Of a stretch of DNA of 64,000 nucleotides, positions 37,172 through 44,458 are shown in pieces. Numbering within the stretch: the first letter of the stretch is position 1; each line of letters opens with the position of its first letter. The stretch is from IMG/VR virus record IMGVR_UViG_3300042565_001021, positions 62,001 through 126,000 of that record. The stretch is one strand, 5' to 3'. The position numbers and the translations under genes are program-made. A model generated the notes under the pieces. That model did no database searches. It worked only from the letters and a program-made list of their open reading frames with translations, and was not told where the DNA came from. Origin of the DNA: a virus.

Positions 37172-37657
37172 TTAGGCTCCGCTGTAATCGATCGGAGGAG
37201 TAGCTGGTCCAGGAACCATAACAACAGTCTTAACGACCTTTGTTCCAGTTGAGTTAAACTTCTTGCCTGGTGGCACAAGAGCTTCGTCGAACGGGTAGAA
37301 CGTCGAAGTTGCGTTATCTGTTGCTGCGCCTTCTTGTGTTCCGTTGTTGTAAGTCTTGCCGTCTTCCTTAAACATAACCTTTAGGTCATAAGCAGGATCG
37401 GTATTTGCGATGTCTCCGGTGTCGCCAACGCGGGACGGTGCTGCTGCCGCTGAGTCTAAAGCTACAACCTTAACGATTGTGGAATCGCCCAAATCTACAG
37501 TTGCACCTGCTGCAACAGTTACTTCGTCGAATGGGTAAAAAGTTGATGTCGCGTTATCGACTGCTGTCCCTTCTTGAGTACCGTTGTTGTAGGTCTTGCC
37601 TTCGATCTTGAACATTACCTTTTCTGGTCCTGCGCTTCCATTTGTGTATGAGCTCAT
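37172..37657 (-). CDS. Virion-type protein with an internal duplication
   Basis: 161 residues made of two homologous halves. KVMFKIEGKTYNNGTQEG (about residue 14) recurs as KVMFKEDGKTYNNGTQEG (about 92), each followed by DNATSTFYPFDE. The beta-rich, Thr/Gly composition and the nearby late-promoter-like CTAAATAA (37696-37703) suggest a capsid decoration or fibre protein. It has AGGAG before the ATG and a strong terminator after it. Confidence 0.6.
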   Translation of the reverse strand: MSSYTNGSAGPEKVMFKIEGKTYNNGTQEGTAVDNATSTFYPFDEVTVAAGATVDLGDSTIVKVVALDSAAAAPSRVGDTGDIANTDPAYDLKVMFKEDGKTYNNGTQEGAATDNATSTFYPFDEALVPPGKKFNSTGTKVVKTVVMVPGPATPPIDYSGA

Positions 37658-37766
37658 TTCTTAATTCTCCTATAGTTGTCTATTACGACATACAATTATT
37701 TAGTCTAAGTTAACAACAACTATTATTTTTCTACCTTTTTTGAGGAGAAATATGCGTATATTTTGA

Positions 37767-37961
37767 TTACAGCCATTTTAGCTTAAACATTAGGAATTCT
37801 GCTTCGGTTTTGAACGCAAAGTTTCGCATACCAACTCGCTTCCCAGATTGAGTAGCCGTACACCATTGTTCCATGTCATTCAATGTTGGCATTTGTGTAT
37901 CGGAAGTGTCTATTTTAACCATGATGTAGTTTTCGGTGTATGCTACTTCTTTAATTTTCAT
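37767..37961 (-). CDS. (K/R)W-family mini-protein, last of array 2
   Basis: 64 residues with LNDMEQWCTATQSG and ending KTEAEFLMFKLKWL. It contains the 40-bp repeat shared with 1911-1950. Start overlaps the upstream member by 11 bases. Confidence 0.7.
   Translation of the reverse strand: MKIKEVAYTENYIMVKIDTSDTQMPTLNDMEQWCTATQSGKRVGMRNFAFKTEAEFLMFKLKWL
37863..37902. repeat. 40-bp perfect dispersed repeat, copy 2
   Basis: Identical to 1911-1950. It covers the W-C helix segment of the (K/R)W-family gene at 37767-37961, which is in its proper context here, so this is probably the source copy. Confidence 0.85.
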
Positions 37962-38337
37962 TTTTGCCCGACCAAATTAAAGCAAACCATACAGCATCTT
38001 TTTCTTGCGTGAAGCTAAACGTAACAGGTGCCCATCCTACAGCCTTCCATGAGCGTTTGCTTTTGATGTTATGATAACACCAGTCAACCCGTGGGTCCAC
38101 ATCAGTTACATACTTTACCATTTTTGGCACTGTAATATGGTACTTCATTTTCTGCTCGGCCCAGGTCAGAGCAAACAAAACCGCGTCTGCTTCTTTATAG
38201 AACCAGAATCGCACTGGTTGATAACACGAGTAATCCCACTCGGCATAGTTCATTCGTTCAAGACACCAATGGATGCGCGGGTCCTGAGCTTCTAATCGAG
38301 TATCTGGCAAATCTATCATGTGGGAACACCTCTTCAT
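37951..38337 (-). CDS. Double-unit (K/R)W-family protein
   Basis: 128 residues from ATG 38335-38337 (MKRCSHMIDL). It contains two family units in one chain: DPRIHWCLERMN...KEADAVLFALTW and DPRVDWCYHNIK...EKDAVWFALIW. This looks like a fusion of two tandem genes by loss of a stop, and it shows the size of one unit, about 60 residues. Confidence 0.7.
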   Translation of the reverse strand: MKRCSHMIDLPDTRLEAQDPRIHWCLERMNYAEWDYSCYQPVRFWFYKEADAVLFALTWAEQKMKYHITVPKMVKYVTDVDPRVDWCYHNIKSKRSWKAVGWAPVTFSFTQEKDAVWFALIWSGKNEN

Positions 38338-38759
38338 GATCCACCCCACCGCAGCGCGAACCACATGAAATCTTTTTCGTCTTTGAACGCGAAGAACACG
38401 TAATCGAGGCCGCCGATATCGTTGAGGCAGTAACCGTTATATTCTGTTTTAATCACCCGGTGGACGTCATAGCGGTACTTGTGCTTTATATTTTCTTTAC
38501 ACCAGTTATCCATTTCATCTAATGCTTGTAACCAGTCGCCGTACTTTGTCCAAATGTCTCCGAGCGGATCTTCAAACGTGCGAACGTAAGGATACCCCTC
38601 ATACCAATTTGTAATTTGGGTTGCTCGGTAAATGACATCGGGGTCAAACCTACGTGCGTATTCCTCTTCGGACTCGCACCCGTTCTTTTTTAGAAACCTT
38701 TTTCGTTTCTTCTCGTGATATTTTTTCGAGAGAGTTTCAAAGTAACCTTTTAAGACCAT
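38334..38759 (-). CDS. Long (K/R)W-family protein
   Basis: 141 residues. A basic N-terminal extension (KKYHEKKRKRFLKKNG) precedes the family core ALDEMDNWCKEN and the ending DEKDFMWFALRWGGS. The start ATG is nested in AAATGG of the upstream member (10-base overlap). Confidence 0.7.
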   Translation of the reverse strand: MVLKGYFETLSKKYHEKKRKRFLKKNGCESEEEYARRFDPDVIYRATQITNWYEGYPYVRTFEDPLGDIWTKYGDWLQALDEMDNWCKENIKHKYRYDVHRVIKTEYNGYCLNDIGGLDYVFFAFKDEKDFMWFALRWGGS

Positions 38760-39016
38760 TTTAGAGAAAACATGATTAGTTGCTGCTCGTCAACGAAACG
38801 AATCATAGCCTTTTTATTCAACTTAACGATTTCTGCTCCGCCGTATTCTTCAAATAGCCAATCTCGAAAAGCTTTTCCTTCACCGTAATTAGAAGGAATA
38901 TAGTACCTACCTATACCTAATCCGTGCGGCGGATCTATGTTGCGACTCTCGTACCAATGGAGCAGCACCTTTGCGCCGATAGGGTTATACGGTATCATTG
39001 AATATTTTACGACCAT
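38750..39016 (-). CDS. (K/R)W-family mini-protein
   Basis: 88 residues ending DEQQLIMFSLKWS. Start nested in CGATGG of the upstream member with a 10-base overlap. The N-terminal half is unique (GIGRYYIPSNYGEG). Confidence 0.65.
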   Translation of the reverse strand: MVVKYSMIPYNPIGAKVLLHWYESRNIDPPHGLGIGRYYIPSNYGEGKAFRDWLFEEYGGAEIVKLNKKAMIRFVDEQQLIMFSLKWS

Positions 39017-39222
39017 CGCAGTAGAAACAGCATACGTTCTTTGTCATCACGAAATCTAAATGCGTTAAACGAGAGTCTTACTCCGCAGTCGTTTTCTTTA
39101 CACCAAATTTCAAGCTCGTCAAGCATAGTGCTCATTCGCACAGCTCTATCGCCTGCTACAGCAAACACAGAGATCTCAGAAACTCCGAGAGTGACAAACT
39201 CTAATTTTTTGCCGAACGACAT
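39007..39222 (-). CDS. (K/R)W-family mini-protein
   Basis: 71 residues with LDELEIWCKENDCG and ending RDDKERMLFLLRWS. It follows the zinc-finger gene by one base. Confidence 0.7.
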   Translation of the reverse strand: MSFGKKLEFVTLGVSEISVFAVAGDRAVRMSTMLDELEIWCKENDCGVRLSFNAFRFRDDKERMLFLLRWS

Positions 39223-39223
39223 T

Positions 39224-39511
39224 TTAGTGTAGCGTGTGAGTTTTATACCCTTGAATCAGCACCTGGAGTCTCAGAAGCTCAGCTGTTACCTCGGGCGCAA
39301 GAGAAGCAATGGTTGCCTCGTGGATCCGAATCGCTTTCATGTTCTCGTCAAACTCGAGAAATGCCCCGCAGTAAAAGCACAGCGAAACATCGCCTGGTGC
39401 TGGGCCGCCCTGGCCTTCTTGCGAAGGAGAAGCAGCATCCAGCATTGATTCACAGCAAGGGCAAGTGACCTCTGGCAATAATGTTACTTCTGGTTCAAAA
39501 GACGAAGTCAT
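39224..39511 (-). CDS. Zinc-binding phage protein
   Basis: 95 residues. CPCCESMLD (Cys17, Cys19, Cys20) and CFYCGAFLEFD (about 46-56) form a zinc ribbon, followed by a helical part rich in Ala/Glu/Leu. A common small phage type, function unknown. It overlaps the end of the AAA+ gene by 17 bases. Confidence 0.65.
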   Translation of the reverse strand: MTSSFEPEVTLLPEVTCPCCESMLDAASPSQEGQGGPAPGDVSLCFYCGAFLEFDENMKAIRIHEATIASLAPEVTAELLRLQVLIQGYKTHTLH

Positions 39512-40616
39512 GGTATTTGCTCTTTTGCTTGGTAAAGGTAACAGTTGCGCCTTTGTCGTTGGAGTAAGTAAACGCTCCGGTTGCTGCGTCGATCTTCTTC
39601 AGATTCAGGTAAGTGAATTGGAAGTTTGCGCCTTCTGCGGGCAGCTTCGGATCTGTTGTAGATTTAGCAACAGCGGTGGCACCTTGAACCGATGGAGCAT
39701 CTTCGTCGTCATCAGTACCGTAGTAGTTGATGTGGAAGCGATCCTTGGATAGCGGGTTGCTTTCCATAGTCTTCGGGTGGTAAATCCCTTCCGGTACATC
39801 GATACCGTTGATCTTCATTGTGATGTCGTAAACGCCGCCGTCGTCGGACTGTGGCTTTGCGTTCAGCATCTTCATTGCTTCTTGTGCTGTTTCACCGTAG
39901 CGGTTCATTTCTTCAACAAGCGACTTCAGCATGTCGAAGTTGAATGCGCTGAACATAGAGCTAATGCGGCAGATGTTTTCGATCTGCTCTTTGTTCTTGA
40001 GGTTCTCTTCGCAGTATTCGGTAATGAATTCAGTTTCGAGTCCGTGGAAATCAAGCATGTAAAAGATTCGACCTGGACGGTTGCGCATGTGGGAATCAAT
40101 GCGCCACTTGTCGTTACAGGTGAGCACGAACAGTTTTTTACTTGGGAATACGCCGTCGAGCAGTGTCAGGATAGCGGATTGTTCGTCGGCGTCGTAGACC
40201 TTTTCGAACTCGTCGAACAGGATCATACAAGGCTGTTGAATGCTTTGGATTAGTGTGTTGAACTTTTCGCCGTTCCATGCGGTGTTGATGATAATAGTTG
40301 GCATGTCTTGCGCAGCACAAGCGATAGAAAGAGACTTTGCGAGCAGCGTCTTGCCGGAACCTTTTTCGCCTGTTAGCAGAACACCGGTCGTCGCTGGCCG
40401 GTCGTTGAATGTGTTCATGATGCGTTCTGTGTGACGCAGGGTGTCGCCGTACACTTTGTGCTTCAGTTCGAAGTCGTCAATGGACTCGAAGTAGAAGTTT
40501 TCGTACTGGTCCATTTTAATTGTGTAGTTGCCGGGAGGCAGGGCCGGAGTTAGGTTTAGAACCTCGTCGTCATAAGGAACAAAAGTGTTTCCGGATTTCC
40601 TAAATTGGGTAGCCAT
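39495..40616 (-). CDS. AAA+ ATPase
   Basis: 373 residues. Walker A GEKGSGKT (83-90), Walker B MILFDEFEKV (131-140), sensor-1-like LTCNDK (about 165-170) and NRPGRIFY (179-186) with arginine-finger candidates. The first 60 residues (YTIKMDQYENFYFESIDDFE) and the last 110 are specific to this protein. It probably remodels or disassembles a protein complex. It sits between two blocks of (K/R)W genes behind its own promoter. Confidence 0.85.
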   Translation of the reverse strand: MATQFRKSGNTFVPYDDEVLNLTPALPPGNYTIKMDQYENFYFESIDDFELKHKVYGDTLRHTERIMNTFNDRPATTGVLLTGEKGSGKTLLAKSLSIACAAQDMPTIIINTAWNGEKFNTLIQSIQQPCMILFDEFEKVYDADEQSAILTLLDGVFPSKKLFVLTCNDKWRIDSHMRNRPGRIFYMLDFHGLETEFITEYCEENLKNKEQIENICRISSMFSAFNFDMLKSLVEEMNRYGETAQEAMKMLNAKPQSDDGGVYDITMKINGIDVPEGIYHPKTMESNPLSKDRFHINYYGTDDDEDAPSVQGATAVAKSTTDPKLPAEGANFQFTYLNLKKIDAATGAFTYSNDKGATVTFTKQKSKYHDFVF

Positions 40617-40642
40617 TTGTCGCTTTCTTTAAATGATAAAAC

Positions 40643-40671
40643 ATTATATGCTACTTTGTGTTTTTGAGCAA
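40643..40671 (-). promoter_or_regulatory. Sigma70-type promoter of the AAA+ gene
   Basis: TTGCTC (40666-40671), 17 bases, TATAAT (40643-40648), leader of about 25 bases to ATG 40616. Confidence 0.65.
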
Positions 40672-40680
40672 GTATTTTGG

Positions 40681-40938
40681 TTATCGCGGTCCGGTGCTTC
40701 CCGTTCCTGTATCAAATGGCCATCTGGCTCGGGGAGCTTTATCTAACAAGTGCCCAGCAAGTAACAGGAACCAAGCTAAATCTTTTTCATTCGCAAAATA
40801 AAACTCGTCGTTGTTTGTCCTTGACCAACGGACATATTCTAAGCCAAAATGATCCTGGCAGATTTTAGTCACTTCGAAAAAGTGCGCCCCGTAAGTGTTT
40901 GGCGCTTTGAACCAGTGTTCGAAAATTACTTCTTTCAT
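40681..40938 (-). CDS. (K/R)W-family related protein, divergent ending
   Basis: 85 residues. FYFANEKDLAWFLLLAGHL matches the family ending up to the last residues, then a Pro/Arg-rich tail replaces LKW. ATGA overlap with the next upstream member. Confidence 0.6.
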   Translation of the reverse strand: MKEVIFEHWFKAPNTYGAHFFEVTKICQDHFGLEYVRWSRTNNDEFYFANEKDLAWFLLLAGHLLDKAPRARWPFDTGTGSTGPR

Positions 40939-41261
40939 TTCTTTAGCGGAATGTAAGGAGCGTAGAATGCTGCTCCCTCATAACCAACCATTAAAGAAGA
41001 CGTGTTGGACAGATGGCTACCTGTCAGGGCAAACCAGGTTATGTCCTTCTTGTAGCGAAACTGGAGAACACCACCAAATGTTAGCCTCCAGTTGCCGTGG
41101 TTGTCTCTTGTCTTTTTAGTAGCGTGGTTGTAGGATGTGCTGTGCTCTGGTCCAAAATGCTGAGTACATAACTGCCGTACTTCCTCACGCTTGTACGAGT
41201 ACCTGCCTTCAGCTTCGTACCATGATACTTTAGTTTTAGTTTTCTTGCTCATTATGACCAC
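40935..41261 (-). CDS. (K/R)W-family related protein, divergent ending
   Basis: 108 residues with VRQLCTQHFG and FRYKKDITWFALTGSHL, then a 25-residue tail. The start is a GTG nested in AGG TGG, or the ATG three codons later (MSKKTK). Confidence 0.6.
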   Translation of the reverse strand: MVIMSKKTKTKVSWYEAEGRYSYKREEVRQLCTQHFGPEHSTSYNHATKKTRDNHGNWRLTFGGVLQFRYKKDITWFALTGSHLSNTSSLMVGYEGAAFYAPYIPLKK

Positions 41262-41479
41262 CTCAGCAAAAACATTTCACGATCCTCGTCGCGCTCAAAG
41301 TATATCTGACCAAAAATGTTGTCAAAGAAATAACTTCCTATGCCTTCATATTCTTCTAACCAGTCCAACTGCCGCAAGACATTCTCGTCTTTTCTCGGAT
41401 CCCATAATGCTGCCCCGCTGTTAATAACAGGTTGCCAGTCGGTGCCTATCATTCCGTTTAGTTCTCGTCTCATGACCAT
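41252..41479 (-). CDS. (K/R)W-family mini-protein
   Basis: 75 residues ending ERDEDREMFLLRWS. ETNGMIGT-like N-terminus (RRELNGMIGTDW) shared with the next gene (RETNGMIGTEW), so the two are a recent tandem duplicate. Start nested in AAATGG. Confidence 0.7.
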   Translation of the reverse strand: MVMRRELNGMIGTDWQPVINSGAALWDPRKDENVLRQLDWLEEYEGIGSYFFDNIFGQIYFERDEDREMFLLRWS

Positions 41480-41715
41480 TTCAGTAAAAACATTTCACGA
41501 TCTTCGTCGCGTTCAAAGTAATACAGCTTGAAATGCGGATCGGAATAGTATTTTCCTAACCCTTCATACTCAGCTAGCCATATTTCAATCTGAATACCTT
41601 CAAACGAAATTCCGCTAAGATAGTCAAAGTCAATTAGCTCTCTTTCGAGATTCACGCACTGCCACTCGGTGCCAATCATCCCGTTAGTTTCGCGTTCCAC
41701 TGCTACTCCAACCAT
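41470..41715 (-). CDS. (K/R)W-family mini-protein
   Basis: 81 residues ending ERDEDREMFLLKWS, the closest paralogue of 41252-41479. Start nested in CTATGG of the upstream gene. Confidence 0.7.
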   Translation of the reverse strand: MVGVAVERETNGMIGTEWQCVNLERELIDFDYLSGISFEGIQIEIWLAEYEGLGKYYSDPHFKLYYFERDEDREMFLLKWS

Positions 41716-41939
41716 AGTAATGAAAACATCATAGCATCCTTTTCGTCAGCAAAGTAATAAGTGGTTATCCAGTCCTCTTTGTTGCGTGACGCCGATTCAT
41801 TGACGACAAACTTACCCCTGCCCACTACGTTACAAGCCCAGGCATATCTATCTTTAGGAGCACCTGGACCAGATCGTTTGCCAGAGTTCCCTTGAAGTTT
41901 TACCGGGTAAGGAAATTCAACTTTCATGTATTTCCCCAT
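41703..41939 (-). CDS. (K/R)W-family mini-protein
   Basis: 78 residues with DRYAWACNVVG and ending FADEKDAMMFSLLWLE. Start nested in AAATGG (MGKYMK) or the ATG three codons on. Confidence 0.7.
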   Translation of the reverse strand: MGKYMKVEFPYPVKLQGNSGKRSGPGAPKDRYAWACNVVGRGKFVVNESASRNKEDWITTYYFADEKDAMMFSLLWLE

Positions 41940-42145
41940 TTAAGAGCAAACATAACAGCGTCTTTCTCTTGTTGGAACAAGTATTCGCTGCGACAAAACC
42001 CTCCGGAAACACAGTCCCACTCTACTTCTTTTTTACCTAAGTGTTTCCTAGCCCAGGCAATCCGCTCCGATCCAATCCGCCCGTTTTTAACTATAATAGA
42101 GAACGGATAATAAGTTTTTTGTTTAAGAGTTGTCATTATGCCCAC
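41924..42145 (-). CDS. (K/R)W-family mini-protein
   Basis: 73 residues with SERIAWARKHLGKK and ending QQEKDAVMFALKWGNT. GTG nested in AGG TGG, or ATG three codons on (MTTLKQK). Confidence 0.7.
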   Translation of the reverse strand: MGIMTTLKQKTYYPFSIIVKNGRIGSERIAWARKHLGKKEVEWDCVSGGFCRSEYLFQQEKDAVMFALKWGNT

Positions 42146-42336
42146 CTCAACGCAAACAGCACGGCATCTTGTTCGTTGTAGAATACAAATGTTTTGTTAG
42201 CATCAAAATACCACGTAGACGGCGACGGCCGTCCAAACTGATCAAACGCCCAAGCCCAGCATTCTAAAATACCGTCTCTCTCGCGATACATGCGGCGTTT
42301 CTCATCGCTTATAGTAAATTTATTCATTTTACCCAC
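42136..42336 (-). CDS. (K/R)W-family mini-protein
   Basis: 66 residues, among the shortest members: LECWAWAFDQFG, then NEQDAVLFALRWA. GTG nested in AGG TGG or ATG at MNKFT. Confidence 0.7.
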   Translation of the reverse strand: MGKMNKFTISDEKRRMYRERDGILECWAWAFDQFGRPSPSTWYFDANKTFVFYNEQDAVLFALRWA

Positions 42337-42533
42337 CTTAACGCAAACAGCATGGCGTCTTTCTCATCTCTAAACGCATAAAGTCCAGAATAACAACACT
42401 TCCATCGTTCGGGCACGTCGCCGAACATTTCCATCGTCCACTTTATTCTTTCTTGGTCTGGATTCGTATCGCAGTGAACAGCGTAAGGAAACTTAAAACT
42501 GTCTGGAAGAAGGTCGAGTTCGTCAGTTTTCAT
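42324..42533 (-). CDS. (K/R)W-family mini-protein
   Basis: 69 residues with QERIKWTMEMFGD and ending RDEKDAMLFALRWVK. ATGA overlap with the upstream member. Confidence 0.7.
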   Translation of the reverse strand: MKTDELDLLPDSFKFPYAVHCDTNPDQERIKWTMEMFGDVPERWKCCYSGLYAFRDEKDAMLFALRWVK

Positions 42534-42754
42534 TTAACCCACCTCAGAGCGAACAGAACAGCGTCTGATTCTTTTTCAAAGGAAAACGTAAGTGGCCCGT
42601 ATCCTGTGTCTTCGTCTTCATGGGTGCTAGTCATTCGTCCGGTTATGTTCTTTGCTACCCAGCAAGCAGACCCTTGCATAACGCATTCGGTCCAGTTGTC
42701 AACAATGACGTTATACGGATACGGTGCCCATGGCAATTTTCTGTTCACAGCCAT
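42530..42754 (-). CDS. (K/R)W-family mini-protein, first of array 2
   Basis: 74 residues with ECVMQGSACWVAKNI and ending EKESDAVLFALRWVK. It overlaps the end of the TOPRIM gene by 10 bases, so the array is transcribed from that gene's promoter at 43288-43316. Confidence 0.7.
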   Translation of the reverse strand: MAVNRKLPWAPYPYNVIVDNWTECVMQGSACWVAKNITGRMTSTHEDEDTGYGPLTFSFEKESDAVLFALRWVK

Positions 42755-43281
42755 TTTGCGAACAGCTCCTTAAATTCTTCTTCGGTTAGGTCACCTACGT
42801 CCTTGCCTTCCGGCAGGAACACGCATTCAGCACCGTACTTAGCAAGCTTCTTACCTGCTGCGTCGCCCTGAACACAAGCTACCTTCCGCTGCGGCATCCC
42901 CATCAGCCAACCAGTTAGATGCTTTGGGTTGTTGCCCATTACAGCAACAGCAGGCAGACCGTGCCAGTGTAGCCGAGCAGCGTCAAACACGCCTTCGGTC
43001 AGGAACAGAAACTTGTCCGTCCAGCGTACAGTTTCGAGACCCCACACAGCCAGGTGAGCGTCTTTGCTTGCGCAAGGCTTGGTTACCCAGCTAAAGTATT
43101 TCTGTAGCTTTGGGTCGCCTACTTCCTTCTTAGGCTGTGACGGAGAATACGTCTGAAACCCAACTGCCTGCCCAGATAAATTCCATAACATCACAGTCAT
43201 CATTTTATCTGTCACCGTAAGGCTACTATACCGCTGCGGGTCAAAATAACGACTACGTAGATGAGTTAGCATTTTATCCAT
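42745..43281 (-). CDS. TOPRIM-domain primase-like protein
   Basis: 178 residues from ATG 43279-43281, six bases after the -10 box. FLFLTEGVFDAARLHWHGL (about 91-109) has the conserved Glu of TOPRIM, AVMGNN follows, and ACVQGDAAGKKLAKYG supplies the later acidic residue (DxD reduced to GDAAG). A longer DnaG or T7 gp4-like primase has an extra zinc-binding domain and helicase; here only the TOPRIM half remains, so it may be a primase subunit or act on nucleic acid otherwise. Confidence 0.6.
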   Translation of the reverse strand: MDKMLTHLRSRYFDPQRYSSLTVTDKMMTVMLWNLSGQAVGFQTYSPSQPKKEVGDPKLQKYFSWVTKPCASKDAHLAVWGLETVRWTDKFLFLTEGVFDAARLHWHGLPAVAVMGNNPKHLTGWLMGMPQRKVACVQGDAAGKKLAKYGAECVFLPEGKDVGDLTEEEFKELFAKWL

Positions 43282-43287
43282 GTTTGT

Positions 43288-43316
43288 ATTATACATGAAA
43301 ATTTACTAAATGTCAA
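43288..43316 (-). promoter_or_regulatory. Sigma70-type promoter for a leaderless mRNA
   Basis: TTGACA (43311-43316), 17 bases, TATAAT (43288-43293), then six bases to the ATG. It drives the TOPRIM gene and (K/R)W array 2. Confidence 0.8.
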
Positions 43317-43324
43317 CCAAAAAA

Positions 43325-43366
43325 GATAAATAAGTGTGGACCACGGAGTTCGCCGCTCCCGCCCAC
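43325..43366 (+). promoter_or_regulatory. Late promoter plus two-tier hairpin leader of endonuclease cassette 3
   Basis: GATAAATA (43325-43332), outer stem GTGG/CCAC (43336-43339, 43363-43366) and inner stem GGAG/CTCC (43345-43348, 43356-43359). The sequence differs from the other three leaders but the pairing layout is the same. Confidence 0.6.
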
Positions 43367-43391
43367 TCTAACGCTATAAGGAGCAATCAGC

Positions 43392-44009
43392 ATGTATATT
43401 TATACTTCAGAACAAGTAAGACCATATGTTTATATGGGAATTCATAAAGTAACCGGTGAGATTTACATAGGTTATCGTGAAGCAAACTCAACTCCGTCAC
43501 ACCTTGATATCTTCGAATATCGGACTTCGTCTAAGATAGTTAAACCGAAGTTTGATGATTATACCTGGTATATAGTAGCAGAGTTCATAACAGGTGATGC
43601 GGCTTATGACTTTGAACAACAATTGATATTTGAAAATTGGGATAGTCCTCTTCTGTTAAACAGAAGCTGTCAATTTGGTCATCAGAAAAGATTTAAGTGT
43701 TCAAATAAAGGAAGAAAACAATCAGACAGTCATATCGCAAAGCTGACTGAGATTCGTAAAAATAGGACACTTCCGGCTGATTTCGGCGCAAAGGTCTCGG
43801 CTGGTCTCAAAGGAAAACCGAAATCCGAAGAGCATAAGATAAAAACAGGTAATGCCTTTCGAGGGATCCCTCGAACTGAAGAAACTAAGCAAAAAATTAA
43901 AGAGAAAAGAGCTCTTCAGGTAATAACACATGAATCAAGAATTAAAGCCGCAGCGACCCGAGCAAGAAACTTAGCATTGAAAAGTCAACCAAAAGAAATG
44001 GGCCCATAA
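43392..44009 (+). CDS. GIY-YIG homing endonuclease, cassette 3
   Basis: 205 residues. RPYVYMGIHKVTGEIYIGYRE (split as RPYVYMGIHKVT and GEIYIGYRE, about 9-29) is the nuclease core; FEQQLIFENW carries the Glu. NUMOD3-like repeats follow (QSDSHIAKLTEIR, KSEEHKIKTG, RTEETKQKIK). Placed in the gap upstream of the TOPRIM promoter, in the same antisense orientation as the other cassettes. Confidence 0.8.
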   Translation: MYIYTSEQVRPYVYMGIHKVTGEIYIGYREANSTPSHLDIFEYRTSSKIVKPKFDDYTWYIVAEFITGDAAYDFEQQLIFENWDSPLLLNRSCQFGHQKRFKCSNKGRKQSDSHIAKLTEIRKNRTLPADFGAKVSAGLKGKPKSEEHKIKTGNAFRGIPRTEETKQKIKEKRALQVITHESRIKAAATRARNLALKSQPKEMGP

Positions 44010-44043
44010 AGAGCCCATTGCTTGGGAGGTGCGTTGTTGCTTA

Positions 44044-44262
44044 TTAGGCTGCGATTTTCCAGTTCTTCTGAACTTCGGCTGTGATCTTATCAAAGCCCGA
44101 AGCGTAAATGTCAGCTAGGTTACACTGAAGGTTGATTGCTTGCGCAAGTGCGTCCTTCACTTCAACGTTAGGAACATAGCTAAGGCCTAGCGTTGCGACA
44201 CGGCGGGATTGCTCGATCATTTCTGCTGCGGTCATAGTTGCGATTTTTGTAATATCAAACAT
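44044..44262 (-). CDS. Small helical protein, 72 aa
   Basis: AAAAGGAG before ATG 44262. All-helical, phasin-like look (MIEQSRRVATLGLSYVPN; ASGFDKITAEVQKNWKIAA) but too short for a confident call. It follows a 29-residue peptide gene and a long inverted repeat with a late promoter, so it is probably late. Confidence 0.55.
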   Translation of the reverse strand: MFDITKIATMTAAEMIEQSRRVATLGLSYVPNVEVKDALAQAINLQCNLADIYASGFDKITAEVQKNWKIAA

Positions 44263-44280
44263 TTGTAAATCTCCTTTTAG

Positions 44281-44370
44281 TTAGATGTAGTAGCATTCTG
44301 CGAACCTACGGGTGGATCGACTATCAAACTTTGACAGCCAAACCAAAAGCTTCTCAATACGGTTATACAT
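44281..44370 (-). CDS. 29-aa peptide
   Basis: ATG 44368-44370 with AGGAG nine bases upstream, right after the inverted repeat. The frame reads MYNRIEKLLVWLSKFDSRST and ends RRFAECYYI. Basic and amphipathic. The strong ribosome binding site supports translation. Confidence 0.45.
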   Translation of the reverse strand: MYNRIEKLLVWLSKFDSRSTRRFAECYYI

Positions 44371-44381
44371 TTTGTAACTCC

Positions 44382-44429
44382 TATGCTGTGGTGCACAATA
44401 TTATTTAGCTTTTTGTGCACCACAGCATA
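44382..44429 (-). promoter_or_regulatory. 17-bp perfect inverted repeat with a late promoter in the loop
   Basis: Arms 44382-44398 and 44413-44429 pair perfectly (TATGCTGTGGTGCACAA with its complement). The 14-base loop holds GCTAAATA (44402-44409, minus strand), a late-promoter-like core. Read-through RNA from the tail-fibre gene would fold the whole hairpin; late RNA starting in the loop would lack one arm. Confidence 0.65.
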
Positions 44430-44458
44430 TTTTTGCTACCGTTTTTGAAGGATTTTGA

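Noticed and set aside
39495-40616. Calling the AAA+ protein a ClpX or ClpA partner for the phage ClpP
   Set aside because: It lacks a visible zinc-binding domain, an IGF-type ClpP loop and the length of ClpA; only a general AAA+ call is supported.
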